From assembly GCF_002994745.2 (NCBI RefSeq), contig NC_037088.1, forward strand, positions 56,810,397-56,874,396: DNA of 64,000 bases, given 5' to 3'. The DNA is from Rosa chinensis (lineage: Eukaryota; Streptophyta; Magnoliopsida; Rosales; Rosaceae). Positions 47,586-60,006 of the stretch are shown here, piece by piece. The position numbers and the translations under genes were made by a program. Numbering within the stretch: the stretch's first letter is position 1; each line of letters starts with the position of its first letter. The notes beneath the pieces are model-generated. The model saw only the letters and a list, made by a program, of their open reading frames with translations, ran no database searches and had not been told where the DNA came from.

Positions 47586-50500
47586 ATGAATAATCTGAAA
47601 CTCTACTCGGAGGTCTCTCTGAACCTCCAGTTACAGTCCCCACAAGAAGAGCTCATCCTCTTCTCCGCCTTCGACATCGAGCAGAGCCGCCTCTTCTTCG
47701 CCTCCTCCGCCAACAACATCTACGCCACCCACCTCTCCTCTCTCCAGGTTCGCCTCCCCTCCTCAATTCCTAAACCCTAATTTCTGATTCCCAAAACCCT
47801 AATTCGGACTCTTAAATTTGCTTTACAGCATGAGAGGGCGTGGAGCAAGACCTCGATTCCCGCGCACGTCACTCGGATCGAGCTGGATGAGGCCGAGGAC
47901 TCCATCACTTCGTTTGTTTACCTCATGGAGAAGGAGGCACTCTTGGTTGGGACCAGTAAAGGCCTTCTGCTGCTGCATAGTGTCGATGACAATGCCTCGC
48001 AAGTCGTCGGCGGAGTCGACGGCGGTGTGAGGTGTGTTTCGGCTAGTCCGGATGGAGATGTTCTGGCTATAATTACAGGGACTGGGCAGATACTGGTGAT
48101 GACTCTGGATTGGGACTTGCTTTACGAGACTGCACTTGAGGATGTTGCTGAAGATGGCAGCCGCATATGTAAGGACCTCTCTCTCTCTCCTTTGCTTATT
48201 AATTTTCCGATTTTCGCTTTGATTCGATGCGTAGTTGCTATTGTTTGATTGGGGAAATAGAAATGTGTGAACTGAAGGTTAGTTAGGGATAACTTGTGTG
48301 GCATTGATGTGTGATCGAAATGACTGGACTATGGTTTTCAGGTGATCTAACATTGTCGAATATTGAAAGCCCCATTGCTTGGCGCGGTGATGGGAAATAC
48401 TTTGTCACACTAAGCGAGGCGTTGGATTCTACCTCTATGCTTAAGAGGCTTAAGGTTTGGGAGCGACATTCAGGGGCGTTACATGCTGTTTCGGAATCAA
48501 AGTCGTTCATGGGTTCAGTGGTGGACTGGATGCCAAGTGGGGCGAAAGTTGCGGCTGTTTATGATAGGAAAGCGCAAAATGAGTGTCCTGCAATCGTGTT
48601 TTACGAGAGGAATGGGTTAGAAAGAAGCCTGTTTAGCATTAATGAGCAAGCTAATGCAACCGTAGAATTTCTCAAGTGGAATTGCAGTTCAGATCTTCTT
48701 GCCGCCGTTGTCAGATGTGATAACTATGACTGTGTCAAGATTTGGTATTTCAGTAACAATCACTGGTACTTAAAATCTGAAATTAGATACCCAAGACACG
48801 ACGGAGTGAGGTTTGTCTGGAATCCAACAAGGCCACTGCAGTTAATATGTTGGACTCTTGGCGGCCAGATTACATCTTACAACTTCATATGGAATTCAGC
48901 CGTGATGGAGGACTCAACTGCATTGGTAATTGATGACTCCAAGATACTTGTAACCCCCCTTTCTTTATACTTAATGCCACCTCCTATGTATTTATTCAGC
49001 CTTAAATTCTCGAGTGTTGTCCGGGACTTTGCCTTCTACTCCAAGAATTCTAAGAACTGCTTGGCTGCTTTTCTATCAGATGGCTGTTTATGTATTGTAG
49101 AGCTTCCTGCAACTGATACATGGGAAGATCTAGAAGGAAAAGAGTTACTTGTTGAAGCGTCCAGTTCTGATTCACCATTTGGTTCAGTTTTGCATCTAAT
49201 ATGGTTGGATCCCCATAAGATTCTTGCTGTTTCTCACCATGGGTTCAGTCATAGTAATTACTTGCCTCAGACTTCACTTGGTGAGGAAGACCTTGGTTTT
49301 TATTTGCAGGAAATTGAGCTTACATGCTCTGAGGATCATGTCCCAGGTTTATTGACATGCTCAGGTTGGAATGCTAAAGTCTCCAGTCGAAACTCTCTAG
49401 AAGAGACCATTATTGGAATTACTCCTAATCCTGCTTCAAAAGGTTCAGCATTTGTTCAATTTGATGGTGGAAAGGTTTATGAGTATGTTCCAAAGTTAGG
49501 CATCTCCCGAGGGGCTTCAAAGCTTGATTGGAGCTTCTCATCAACTTGCCCTTGGATGAGTGCGGTTCTAGTTGGAGATAGTGTGTCATCGAAACCTCTG
49601 CTTTTCGGACTTGATGACAGTTGTAGGCTGCACGTCAGTGGAAAGATAATATGCAACAACTGCAGCAGTTTTTCATTCTACTCAAATTTGGCTGATCAGG
49701 TGATCACACATTTAATTTTGGCAACTAAGCAGGATTTGCTTTTTGTTGTTGAAATATCAGATGTATTGCAAAAAGAACTTGAGATAAAACATGAGAACTT
49801 CATCCATGCTGGTAAGAAGAAAAGAGAAGAAAATAGAAACTTTATAAACATATGGGAAAGAGGTGCCAAAGTTGTTGGTGTCGTTCATGGAGATGAAGCC
49901 GCTGTCCTGTTGCAACCATCTCGTGGCAATCTAGAATGCATTTACCCAAGAAAGTTGGTCCTGGCCTCTATTTGCAATGCATTGGTCCAAAGGCGTTTTA
50001 GAGATGCACTTCTCATGGTGAGGCGTCAGAGGATAGATTTCAATGTCTTGGTTGACTATTGTGGTTGGCAGGTGTTTCTTCAATCAGCGGCAGAATTTGT
50101 CAAGCAGGTCAATAATTTGAACCACATGACTGAGTTTGTTTGTGCCATAAAGAATGAAGATACTACAGAGACGCTATATAAGGAATTTATTTCTTCACCC
50201 TCTCCTAAAGAAGCTAAAGATGTGCAATCGCAGGACTCCAAGGGTTTTGATTCCAATAACAAGGTATCTTCTGTGCTGCTGGCCATTAGGAAGGCTCTTG
50301 AGGATCAATTACCGGAAACTCCTGCAAGGGAGCTTTGCATTCTGACCACTCTTGCTCGTAGTGACCCCCCTGCACTTGATGAGGCTTTAGAGAGAATAAA
50401 AGTTATCCGTGAGGCAGAATTGTCAGGTTCCAATGACCAAAGGAGAATGTCTTACCCCACTGCTGAAGAGGCTTTGAAGCATCTCCTATGGTTATCTGAT

Positions 50501-52060
50501 TCGGAATCTGTTTATGAGGCAGCTTTGGGCCTTTATGATTTGAACCTTGCAGCTATGGTGGCATTGAATTCTCAGCAGGACCCTAAAGAATTCCTTCCTT
50601 TTCTTCAAGAATTGGAAAGTATGCCTGATACTTTAATGCGCTATAACATTGACCTTCGGCTGCAGAGGTTTGAGAAGGCCCTCAAGCACATTGTTTCTGC
50701 AGGAGACACTTGCTATGCAGATTCTATGAACCTGATGAAGAAAAATCCTCAACTCTTTCCACTGGGACTTCAGCTGATAGCTGATCCTAACAAGAAGAGG
50801 CAAGTTCTCGACGCTTGGGGAGATCATCTTAGCAATGAAAAATGCTTTGAGGATGCTGCTACCACTTATTTGTGCTGCTCCAGTTTTGAGAAGGCTTTGA
50901 AGTCGTACCGTTCTTGTGGTAATTGGGGTAAGGTGCTTACAGTTGCCGGGCTTCTAAAACTGGGTAAAGATGAGATAATGCAACTGGCTCATGATCTATG
51001 TGAAGAATTGCAAGCTCTTGGTAAACCAAAGGAAGCTGCCAAAATTGCGCTGGAGTATTGTGGTGAAATTAACAATGGGATGAGTTTGTTGATTAGCGCA
51101 AGGGACTGGGAGGAAGCTTTAAGAGTTGCTTTAATGCACAGTAGACAGGATTTGATCTCTGAGGTGAAGAATGCAGCTTTGGAATGTGCAGTCTTGCTGA
51201 TTGGTGAATACGAGGAAGGTTTGGAGAAAGTAGGGAAGTACTTGGCTCGCTACTTAGCTTTAAGGCAAAGAAGGTTACTCCTTGCTGCAAAAGTCCAGTC
51301 AGAGGAACGGTCAATGAACGATCTTGATGATGATACTGCTTCAGAAGCTAGCAGTAATTTCAGTGGAATGAGTGCTTACACCACTGGGTATGTCTTTTAC
51401 ATACTTTTATTCATACAGGTCTACCTCTTTAATTCATTGGGAGGATGATTCTCCATTAAGTCTCCATTAAGTACATCTTAAAGTTTGTATTTTAAAGTTT
51501 GTACATCTTCAAGTTTATTCGCACATCTTAAAGTTTGTATTTTAAGTGTGTGCCTAATCTTGTGAGCAGGACTAGGAACAGCTCTGCCACTTCCATGAGA
51601 TCAAGTGCAGCTAGCAGGGCTAGAGATGCCAGGCGTCAGAGAAAGAAAGGAAAAATCCGTGCTGGCAGGTAGTTAAATGCTCTTTTCTGGAATGTTTCCA
51701 TTGTTCCTCCTCATTCAGTCTCAAATAACTACTTGACATTGCAGTCCTGGTGAGGAGATCGCTCTTGTTGATCACTTGAAGGGGATGCCTCCAACAAGTG
51801 AAGCACTACAGGAGCTAAAATCCTTGTTGCATACGCTTATGATGCTTGGCGAGGTTGAAACTGCAAGAAAGCTGCAGAAGGCTGGAGAGAACTTTCAACA
51901 GTCGCATATGGCAGCAGTCAAACTAGCCGAAGATACAGTATCCACTGATGGCATAGATGAGCAGACACAGACTTTGGAGCATTATACACAAAGTACTAGA
52001 GATGTAGTGCAAAACTCCGAGGCTTTCTTTTGGCGTTGTAAAGTATTTCTTTCTCCTTGA
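47586..52060 (+). CDS. ELP1: Elongator complex scaffold subunit 1
   Basis: Exons: 47586-47747, 47829-48168, 48342-51387, 51570-51668, 51745-52060. All are GT-AG and in frame, giving 1,320 residues, the normal length for plant ELP1 (ELO2/ABO1, the IKAP homologue). The N-terminal half is a beta-propeller region (starting MNNLKLYSEVSLNLQLQ). The C-terminal half is helical and TPR-like (DNEALERIKVIREAE-type, FEDAATTYLCCSSFEKALKS). A strongly basic segment, SRARDARRQRKKGKIRAG, lies near residues 1197-1214 and is the tRNA-binding/nuclear-localisation region. The end, QNSEAFFWRCKVFLSP, is the conserved C-terminus. ELP1 holds the Elongator complex together; Elongator modifies wobble uridines of tRNA and also affects histone acetylation. 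No defect is seen. Confidence 0.96.
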
Positions 52061-52671
52061 GTCTTCTGGTAAATTTCTACTACAAGATCTTTTGAGACAG
52101 CTTGGAGACTCATTTTATGTGGATGAAATGTACATCTCTGCTACCAAGGTTTTACAACTCTGCAGACTTCTATATGATGCCTGTATTGGGGTCGGGCAGA
52201 CGGTGAAGAATGATCCTTATTTGAAGTGATGGGCACTTTGGGACATTTCTGGGGGAGCTTGCACTCCTGAGTCCTGATCCTCCCATTCCGCCCCGATTCG
52301 GTGCACTCCATGTACTGTTTTCTGAAGGAGCATAAAGGGAAGGATCCGGAAAAGAGCAATTTCGAATTCCAGTTCTATCAATATAGTAATTGACGCTCAT
52401 TTTTATCTCATTATAATGAATACTTATTTTCATTAACCTAGATATGCATTACCTCTATATACATAGATTTTTTCTTTCTTTCTATTATTGTTGTTATTGT
52501 TATTGTTTATTTGTTTTTTTATTTTAACGTACCATATACATATACAACCTATAAGAACAAAATTTCATATATGTGACTAGCTCTATCAATTAGGGAATCT
52601 TTCTAATAAGAATCACTAAAATGAGGATTAGTTCATGAGGACTTTTTTTTGTTTTTTTTAGTACAATATAA
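52061..52671. other. ELP1 3' UTR and flank
   Basis: Probable 3' UTR to about 52430, then T-rich spacer. Near 52604-52645 a repeat, CACTAAAATGAGGA, is shared with 25480-25510. Confidence 0.4.
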
Positions 52672-52879
52672 TGTTAATTAGTAGTTGATCAGGTTAATTT
52701 GGGTTGAGTTGTTAATTAACTAGGTTGTTATTGTAGCCAATGGTAGGTAGCTCATCCTTGGGTTATATAAACCAGAACTTTGTACTCCTTTCATCATCTA
52801 TCAACATATCAGTATTTCTTCTTTGCGTTATTTTCTTCCTTCTGCAATTTCTTTCTTCATTGGGGTTCTTACCCTAACA
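52672..52879 (+). repeat. Truncated LTR of the 27-31 kb family
   Basis: Matches the 5' LTR at 30954-31235 in the opposite orientation, including GGTAGGTAGCTCATCCTTGG and TTATATAAACCAGAA, and ends CCCTAACA. About 75 bp near its start are missing, the deletion ending in GTTAATTAG on both sides. No primer binding site or interior follows and no target duplication is visible, so it is a decayed truncated LTR. Confidence 0.85.
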
Positions 52880-53812
52880 AGATGAAGATGCAGTCAAACT
52901 ATTCATGAAGATTAGTTCTTTACAATAAAGTAAAGGTCAAAGAAGCAAAATTCAGGGACTCACTAAAAAGGGGGAAGGCTCAACAAACAGAGCATTGCAG
53001 CTGGGCCTAGAGTTGATCTTCGGTTCTACATAAGGAGGAGGTCTCTCTTCCCTTTCTTCATGCCCAACTTCTGTAATCATCATATTGCTTGCTCTAACCC
53101 CAAATTTTCTACTTTTTGAGTAGTCGGAGCAAGCTTTATGAGCAATACGCAATCAACTGTGGAGCTTAACTAAAACACATTATAGAAGAAGTCAGACAAA
53201 GCAATTTGCTTAAGCTGACACTCGGACGAATAGTTTTCGTCAAACACATGGCAAGCAACTATCAGTCTACTCCTGAACAACAGAAGCAGGCAAACGACTT
53301 GTTGGCTACTATGGCCACAGGTGTTACTCAGTTGGACATCCCATTGATGATGGCAACAGAGATTGAAGAAATGTCATATTTACTGTGCCAATAAGAAGTT
53401 AATTCCAACTCAAACCCAAGTTTAGGATTAGACGATATGGGTTATCAAAATCTAGAAAATGTTATGGAAGCGTAATGGACCCACACGACACTTCAGCAGA
53501 AATGACAACAAATAAAGAGTCTTTGGTCGCTTCGAACCCGGTAGAAGTTTGTAGATAACGTTAGGTGTCACTTTGACCTAACCATGGTTGGTGACTTGAT
53601 AATTTGTAATCCTAGTTAGGACAATTTTGTAATCATAGTTAGTTAACTAGAGCTAATTTTCAATTGTATACGTAGGACTCATTGTTGTGAGAAGAGGATC
53701 ATCGATCCCTTCACCTCTTTAGCTTCCTTGTAGTTATAAAAACTTTCCTTCTTTGTCTATACCTCTGTAAGAAATTTCTAGCTACATCAATAAAAAAGTT
53801 CCTTTGTGTAAT
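52880..53812. repeat. Intergenic with an LTR-like right end
   Basis: A decayed LTR appears to end near 53812, just before a primer-site match. It has a TATA-like TATAAAAACTTTCC near 53737 and an AATAAA near 53789. The open frame at 53206-53394 (MASNYQSTPEQQKQANDLLA) and the reverse frame at 52952-53152 are protein-like but not recognised. The 5' limit of the LTR is not clear. Confidence 0.45.
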
Positions 53813-53824
53813 TGGTATCAGAGC
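53813..53824 (+). other. Primer binding site remnant
   Basis: TGGTATCAGAGC is the same tRNA-Met primer site as at 30940-30951, here on the forward strand directly after LTR-like sequence. No retrotransposon coding sequence follows, so this is a remnant. Confidence 0.7.
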
Positions 53825-54959
53825 TAGCTTACCAAGTTTTTATCCTTTTTGTATATATCCTACGAAGCTTGAAGGCTTGAGCAAACTCAAGTACAAGTTT
53901 TATCCTTGTGCATATCCATGTAGCTTACCAAGTTTCATCCTTGTTCACACACACATATCTGCTCTAACGCCCTAATCCTATAATGCAACCCTCCAAGCGC
54001 ATGAAGTGGTGAATTATTTCGAGCTTGCTACTTGCAAATTCAGTTCCAAGAACAAGCATCTTATTGCTTCAAGTTTACCGCATCATGTATATTTTTTCCA
54101 ATCCATTCAAGTAGAGAAGGACACAGTATAGGATGATTGGGGGCTGTGGCCCCAGTGCAATTTTGGCTTTTATCAGTTGGGGTTCACCATTTTTGTTCAG
54201 CTTCGCCCCCATAACAAGAAAATCATGCAATCATCTCAAAGCAAACAAACAACACAAAAATGCAAAAGACAACAAACAAAGTGCCAGTCACAGTGAGATT
54301 GGACAGAGAAGAACCAATACTCAATTGGCAGGATCAATGCAGTACCACAAAGATTTCCCACATTAAAAGACCCATGACAATTTGCCAAACAAATATGTAG
54401 AACCAAAAGAAAGAAAGCGCTGAGAAAGATCGCAATTGGAATTCCAAAAATATGATAATTGCATGGCATCTATGTGAAAAAAGATCGGAATGGTTCAACA
54501 TCAAATTGAAAAGTGGAACAAGGATGATGGACAAATTTTTGGTTGCGATCAGAGGTAAAGGACTAAAGGCGGTGGGTTGGGTGGCGGTTTATGGTGGGGA
54601 AGAGACGGGAGAGAGAGAGAGAGATTTTAATATGTATAATCTCACCTTTTTTTTACGTATAAATTCAAGTAAAAAAAGAAAGACAAACACACGCATCACA
54701 CGGTCTATTACCTAGTGTTCATCTATTTACTTAGTGATGCTTGCCTCTTTAGCACAACATCAAAAGACCAACCAAAGACTAAAGACCTTATTTCTAACGC
54801 CATCTTTTGAACATTTCTTTGCTTGGTGATTGAATCATATAACTATCAATCTGCATTAACTAAACAAGCATCAGGAATCAACAGGGAATATGAAAACAAT
54901 ATACCAACACAATGGGCGATTATGAACAGGGAATCAACAAGTGCCAACACAAGTTACTT
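53825..54959. other. Intergenic, no gene seen
   Basis: A GA microsatellite lies near 54608-54625. The frames at 54133-54366 and 54452-54715 have no recognisable features. Confidence 0.4.
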
Positions 54960-55292
54960 GGTCCACTGATCAGGGTTTACATATATAAATTGACCTACTA
55001 CTAGACACTATGAACACATCGGGAAATATCCTGATCATTCCACACGCTAATGTGAAATTTAGTTAAATTGGCAAAGACCCCCCAACAATAAATTTTATAT
55101 GCGACTGCACCTTTAGGATTCAGGATTAGATTGAGGGGAACATCCAATGTGCCTGATAAAAATAGAATTGAAAGAAGCACCATTGCAGAGTATGCAATGC
55201 AATTGTGATCAAGTAGCGACATAAATTACAATAAGCAATCAACTTTCAAATCAAACATCAACTAGCATTGGAACTATCTAAAGTCGCCACTG
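54960..55292. repeat. Segment duplicated at 62.2-62.6 kb
   Basis: Shares ordered words with 62215-62565, including ATGAACACATCGGGAA, CCTGATCAT, TGAAATT.AGTTAAA.TGGCAAA, GCACCTTTA.GATTCAG and TGTGATCAAGTA, with the same end, GTCGCCAC.GAAAC. In the other copy this end is exon 2 of the broken mL46 gene. Here most of that exon is deleted. Confidence 0.75.
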
Positions 55293-55299
55293 AAACTTA

Positions 55300-55739
55300 G
55301 GTGGCGTTCGGTAATGTTTTCAAGTCATCTTTTTCATTTTATAAAATGAAAATGGCTTGAAAATGTGTTCGTTGGTCTGTTTTCAAAAATCCAGAAAATA
55401 ATTTTTGAAAATAATTTTTTATTTTACTCGTAAAACAGGAAAACGACAAATAGACGTTTTCACATTTTCATTCTCATATTTTAGAAAACATGGAGATATA
55501 TTTTCCAAAACGAAGAAAAAAAAGAATGTGCTCTCTTCTTCCATATTCTCACGTCGTTATCTTCTTCTCAGGTCTCTCTCTCAGCTCTAGTCGCAATTTT
55601 CTCTCGTTTTTGAAAATTATTTTCAGAATAAGCTACCGGACACATTTTCGGATCTCAAAAATCCAATCTTGTTTTCTCGTTTTTATTTTCAAAATAGGTT
55701 TTTGAAAAATCATTTTTAAAAACGTTACCGGACAAGCCC
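55300..55739. mobile_element. Harbinger-type MITE (440 bp)
   Basis: The ends GGTGGCGTTCGGTAATGTTTT and AAAAACGTTACCGGACAAGCCC pair as imperfect inverted repeats. The element is flanked by the 3-bp duplication TTA (55297-55299 and 55740-55742), as in PIF/Harbinger-Tourist elements. It contains further inverted AAAATGAAAATG-type stretches and no coding sequence. It inserted beside the 54960-55292 duplicated segment. Confidence 0.7.
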
Positions 55740-55772
55740 TTAAAATCCCAACTACAATCATCTCATAAATAA

Positions 55773-56321
55773 CTAGTTTTGAACTATAATATTAAATTGG
55801 GCACATAAATCACGGATTTCTTGCCTTTCAAGCTCAGAGGTCATGGGGGTGTCATGGATCCTAATCTGACCACCAAAGCCTAATGGTCGGATTTCATTCA
55901 CAACAACCACCATTTGCCTTAGTGTTGCCACTGTAATTACTGGAAGAGTTGCTAAACCATGCCCATACATCTGCACTCGTTCCGAGGCTCCATCACGAAG
56001 GGCCGCAAGCTCTTGTACTCTACCTTTCAACTCGGCTAATTCTTGATCAGCTTGCTGAACTCGGTGCTCGTAGTGGTCAGCGCGACCTGCGTGAAAATCA
56101 CGTTGCGTTCGCAGGTGTAGGAGTTGGTTATTGATAGCTGCTCTATTAGCTAGGAGTACATTCCTTTGTTCCTCGAGTTGTAGTCGAGTTTGTTCGTGGT
56201 CTGCCGCTGCCTGTTGATGTTCGCCAATCCTTGACCTTGCGGCAATCAAGCCTGTTAATGAAACTAACGATTGTGGGGCATTGTGAACATGATTGCCCTC
56301 AAGAATGTTGTGTTGAGCCAT
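55773..56321 (-). CDS. Unrecognised coiled-coil protein with a 5' UTR intron
   Basis: A 182-residue protein starting MAQHNILEGNHVHNAPQSL. Residues about 30-115 form a charged heptad-rich helix (QTRLQLEEQRNVLLANRAAI, then QQADQELAELKGRVQELAAL) that should make a coiled coil. The C-terminal about 65 residues look globular (ATLRQMVVVVNEIRPLGFGG, ending QEIRDLCAQFNIIVQN). The start codon sits 9 bases after a good 3' splice site (GAGTTTTCAG). A matching 5' splice site (CTCAG then GTAACT) near 56790 gives a non-coding first exon, with an intron of about 460 bp. This layout supports a real expressed gene. I do not recognise the family, and it may be restricted to a plant lineage. A DNA-transposon or retroelement origin cannot be excluded. 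Confidence 0.6.
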   Translation of the reverse strand: MAQHNILEGNHVHNAPQSLVSLTGLIAARSRIGEHQQAAADHEQTRLQLEEQRNVLLANRAAINNQLLHLRTQRDFHAGRADHYEHRVQQADQELAELKGRVQELAALRDGASERVQMYGHGLATLPVITVATLRQMVVVVNEIRPLGFGGQIRIHDTPMTSELERQEIRDLCAQFNIIVQN

Positions 56322-56880
56322 ATATAATATCCTGAAAACTCAGTAAAGAACAGCAGGCATTTCACAACTAGTGTAATAATTCATTACATATATATGCTTC
56401 TGAAAACCCAGTAGGAAACACCAGCCATATCCTTGTAACCACCAATCACATAAATTAAACACGAAGGATTTGATTATGCAACTGCGAATTGAAAAAAAAA
56501 AAAAACAAAAACGAATTGAAAACAGAAGAGGAGCAAAAAGTCATACCCAAGAGGTTAAACATTTCTATGAAGAGGGAAAACGGCAGAAGAACCAAAACAA
56601 ATTTGGGATCTGCTCATTTCATTTTAGAAAAACAAATTTTGAGTAGACAGAACTCAGATCTTGATTTCTTGACCAACAATAAAACCCAAAACTTTGATAG
56701 AGAGAGAGAGAGAGAACCCAGATTTGTTCATTATCAACGAAAAAATTACCAAAATTTAATCAAGGAAATTGAGAGAGAATCTGCAGTTACCTGAGACTCG
56801 GTGATTTGATTTCCACCACCGAAAGAAAGAAATAGAGCAGAACACAGCCGCGTCTCAATACTAATGGTTAATGGAGCAGG
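56322..56880 (-). other. 5' UTR intron and first exon of the coiled-coil gene
   Basis: The intron runs from about 56331 to 56790 and the non-coding first exon from about 56791 to 56870. A GA microsatellite lies near 56700-56714 inside the intron. No other gene is seen. Confidence 0.5.
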
Positions 56881-57279
56881 GGGTGTCCATTAATAGGAGT
56901 CTGGGTTTAAAAAAATAGAAATTGCAGAAGGACTGGAGAAAGAAGAAAACGAAGAAGGCAAATTCACGTTCCTTGTAAACAGCAGGGAATACATGACTTA
57001 TAGAGGTCACGAGCCAGTCATGCTCAAAAGGGACAGTTGTCACCATCTACATCCTACATCAGTAACTAATTAAACGCAAAGTATTATGAATGAAACGGTA
57101 CACCATCTAGAATGGCCTCACTGGACAAGTTAGTCCTTTAATTGGTGGGAGGCCCATCATCCATCTTAGAATTCAGCCGCCGTAGTGGCTATGGGTGAAT
57201 AGTTAATGGAGCTTAACTACTAAAGGTGTACAGCGGTGCTGCACAGGGAAGGGATGATTGGAATGGGCTGGGACACAGG

Positions 57280-57712
57280 TGGACCTTGGGTTAGGGTTTT
57301 CTTTTGGGCTTTCGGGTTTTTTTAAGGTTTTTTTTTAAATTCCAATAACTCCCTAGTTTGTTTGGGGAAAATAGTGGGTTTTGGCCCAAGTTAGGCCTGC
57401 TTTATTAGTGGGTTTTAGTCTATATTGCTATGGTTTCTTCTTACACCAAGCTAATGAATCTCCTGAAGTACCACAATTGAGTGCATTGACGAAGGGAGAT
57501 TCGAAATAGTTTTCTTAGTGTACTATGAGATTTGTAGTTGTGTAGGCTCGTAAAATTCAAATGAGCATCATTGTACTAGTAGATGGTACCCGTATTCCCT
57601 TATCTGCTTGACCACTGATTTAGGGTACAAGTATATAAGATTTATTTGTATGTGCCGTTCTGGCTTTGGGAATGAATGAAATATCTATTACTTTGTCAAA
57701 AAAAAAAAAAAA
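57280..57712 (+). mobile_element. LINE-like 3' end with A-tail
   Basis: Ends CTTTGTC followed by a 14-A tail at 57699-57712, preceded by GGAATGAATGAAATATCTATT. This is the form of a plant L1-like 3' UTR. No coding sequence is left, and the 5' limit is uncertain. Confidence 0.4.
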
Positions 57713-58331
57713 TCAATAATGATTTGTTAATTGATATGATCAAAGTTAGGGATTTGTATTGAACCAACATAATAAAAGAGCCAAGGAGGAGAATCGCTCG
57801 CTGGAGTGAGGGAGGGAGAGAGAGAGTTTAAGTAGAAAGAAGAAAAATAATAAAGCTGTTAATAAGCAATAATTAGAGGCATATTTGGAAGAAATGAAAT
57901 TCAGCTTTGACAAAATTAATATTATGGTTTTGAGTGACAAAAGAGCACACATAGCGGTTAATAAATGGAGAAGGTTACTAACATTTCTCATTCTGAAATC
58001 TCACCAACGGGTAGTCCAGGACAAAGCCATTGGGTGCCCTCATCATTCAGCTTTGTGAATTCTATCAAAAATGTTGTTTTGTTCCTCATGACTAATACTA
58101 GCACCACTCGACTTGACTTAGAATCAATGGACAAACTTTGCTTTATCCAATAACAAGATGGGAGCAATGTGTATGTACGTCAACCTTATATGGAGGTTAA
58201 TTCCCAACTTGAGTCGAAGCATGGTAAAATACCCCATGTTTAATCCAATTAGCCTAACTAATCCATAATGCAGCTTATTACCATTTGATCTACTAGCATA
58301 AGTCTCTCATTTTTAAGTGAAAGGTTGTGAG
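57713..58331. other. Intergenic, no gene seen
   Basis: AT-rich. The frames here have no recognisable features. The last 8 bp (58324-58331, GTTGTGAG) are the left target duplication of the hAT element. Confidence 0.4.
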
Positions 58332-58612
58332 CAAGGTTCTAAATCTCTGCGATATTTCTGATATATCCCCCGATATCTCCTTTTTTGACGGACCGATATA
58401 TCTAGGGGGGAAAATATCTTATCTGTCACCGTTTCTGCGAAATTTTTCCGACATCGTCAAGTATCCCCAATATATTAGATATTTGCGATATATCCCGATA
58501 AAGTGAAAAAATATCTGTAAAATTTGAGGTAAAAATAAAAAAAAAATCAGTAATTCTCTAAATGAAAAATATGTGTGAAGAGAGATTTCCTAAAGCCAAA
58601 TTTGAGTGAGGA

Positions 58613-58760
58613 GAAATCCCCTCAAGGTGAATCTAGGTGAGTAGAAAATCCCCTCAAGGCGAATCTAGGTGAGGAAAAAAAATCCCCTCAAGGCGAATCT
58701 AGGTGAGGAGAATTGGATAAATACCCTCAAGGCGATTTTGGGTGAGAAGTAATTATCTAA
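58613..58760. repeat. Tandem repeat inside the hAT element
   Basis: About four copies of a 42-45 bp unit containing CCCCTCAAGGCGAATCTAGG followed by TGAGGAGAA, increasingly altered to the right. Confidence 0.8.
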
Positions 58761-59187
58761 AAGTCTAAATGCAAATCTGTGTGAGGAGAGATTTGGAACT
58801 GTGTAGTCTGTGACTATTTCTGTAACTCTGTATGTAGTTTGTAACTCTGTAGTTGAATAATAGAAAGAAGATAAAGCCATAAAGGTTCAATTATTCAAAT
58901 GAGGCCAAATGACATTGCAGAAGGAAGTCAAGGAACCATATATGGATAATATGATGAGAAGAAAGTGCAGAGTACGGAGTATTAAATTTTGGCTATGCAT
59001 CTTGAAAAAGTGAGGAATAACGAATCTACTGTGTAGTATGTGTCTTAAACTTGAAATTTTTTTTTTGGAAGTTGTCTCTTGTTTTAGTGGATCAACATAA
59101 TTAAAAATAGAAAGTGATATATGATATGAAGCAAACTACAGACGGTTAAATAGTTAAATGTAATTCATCTTTTTTATTGATTTTATT

Positions 59188-60006
59188 TTGTTAAGTGCAA
59201 TGTTTATAAAACTATACAAAGGGCCCCAAATTGATCAGGGCCTCAAAGTGCCACCGGAGATCAAAATAGAGGTGATAGCATGGATAAAGAGAAAAGATTC
59301 TATTAAGCAAGAAAAGGCAGCTGTTCAAGATGATATTAGAGAAGAACTCCGCAATGATTATCTTGACAATCAAACAAGTCTGTACAATGACGATGACGAC
59401 AATGATGATGATGATGATGGATTTCAGTATCCACCAGACATGCACCCTGCAGAACGACAAGATTATCTTGCTGCAGTAAGACGATCAACCGTAGATTGTG
59501 ATAAGAACTCTCAGTTTAGTAGAAGTGCAAGATTTCAATTTCCAAAACTATCGAGAGGCGGTAGTAGCAGTCAACAACCGCAACAAGTTGATCGATCAAA
59601 AACCTATCGGTACTCATTTTCTGAGCCTCCAATAGCAATGCCATCAAAAGATAGTCGATCAAAACAAAGCACAATTAAATCATTACTAAAAGGTGGTAGA
59701 GAACTATTGGCAACAATGGTGTCTAAATACCACATATATGATGCTGTCCCTTTTAACAAAGCTGATTCTCCACATTTCCAAAACATGTTGACTACAGCTG
59801 GAAGCGGAACAGGTGGCGGATGTGAAAGATATGAATATGGACTATGTTCTGTGGATGGAGAATTCCAATTTACCTGTGAAGGTAATTTTGATCATGTCAC
59901 CCAAGATGAAGACCACGAAGTGAGAATAGCTGGTCATGGTGCTCAAGAGAAGACCCGATATGGGAGGAGGACTAGAGGTGCAACTGATGATCAAAGTATC
60001 CCATAA
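59188..60006 (+). pseudogene. Remnant of a hAT transposase
   Basis: A 272-residue frame. Residues 20-120 (LKVPPEIKIEVIAWIKRKDS, then an acidic DDDDNDDDDDGFQYP run) match the linker that follows the BED zinc finger in plant hAT transposases. Residues about 160-195, SKYHIYDAVPFNKADSPHFQ, match the start of the DUF659 region. The following DDE-like catalytic core and hAT dimerisation domain are missing. The sequence then jumps to a Gly/Tyr/Ser-rich tail typical of the C-terminus. It cannot encode active transposase. Confidence 0.75.

Noticed and set aside
59212..59460. Reverse-strand hydrophobic open frame
   Set aside because: Antisense of the acidic GAT-repeat stretch of the hAT transposase, which creates an artificial Ile run.
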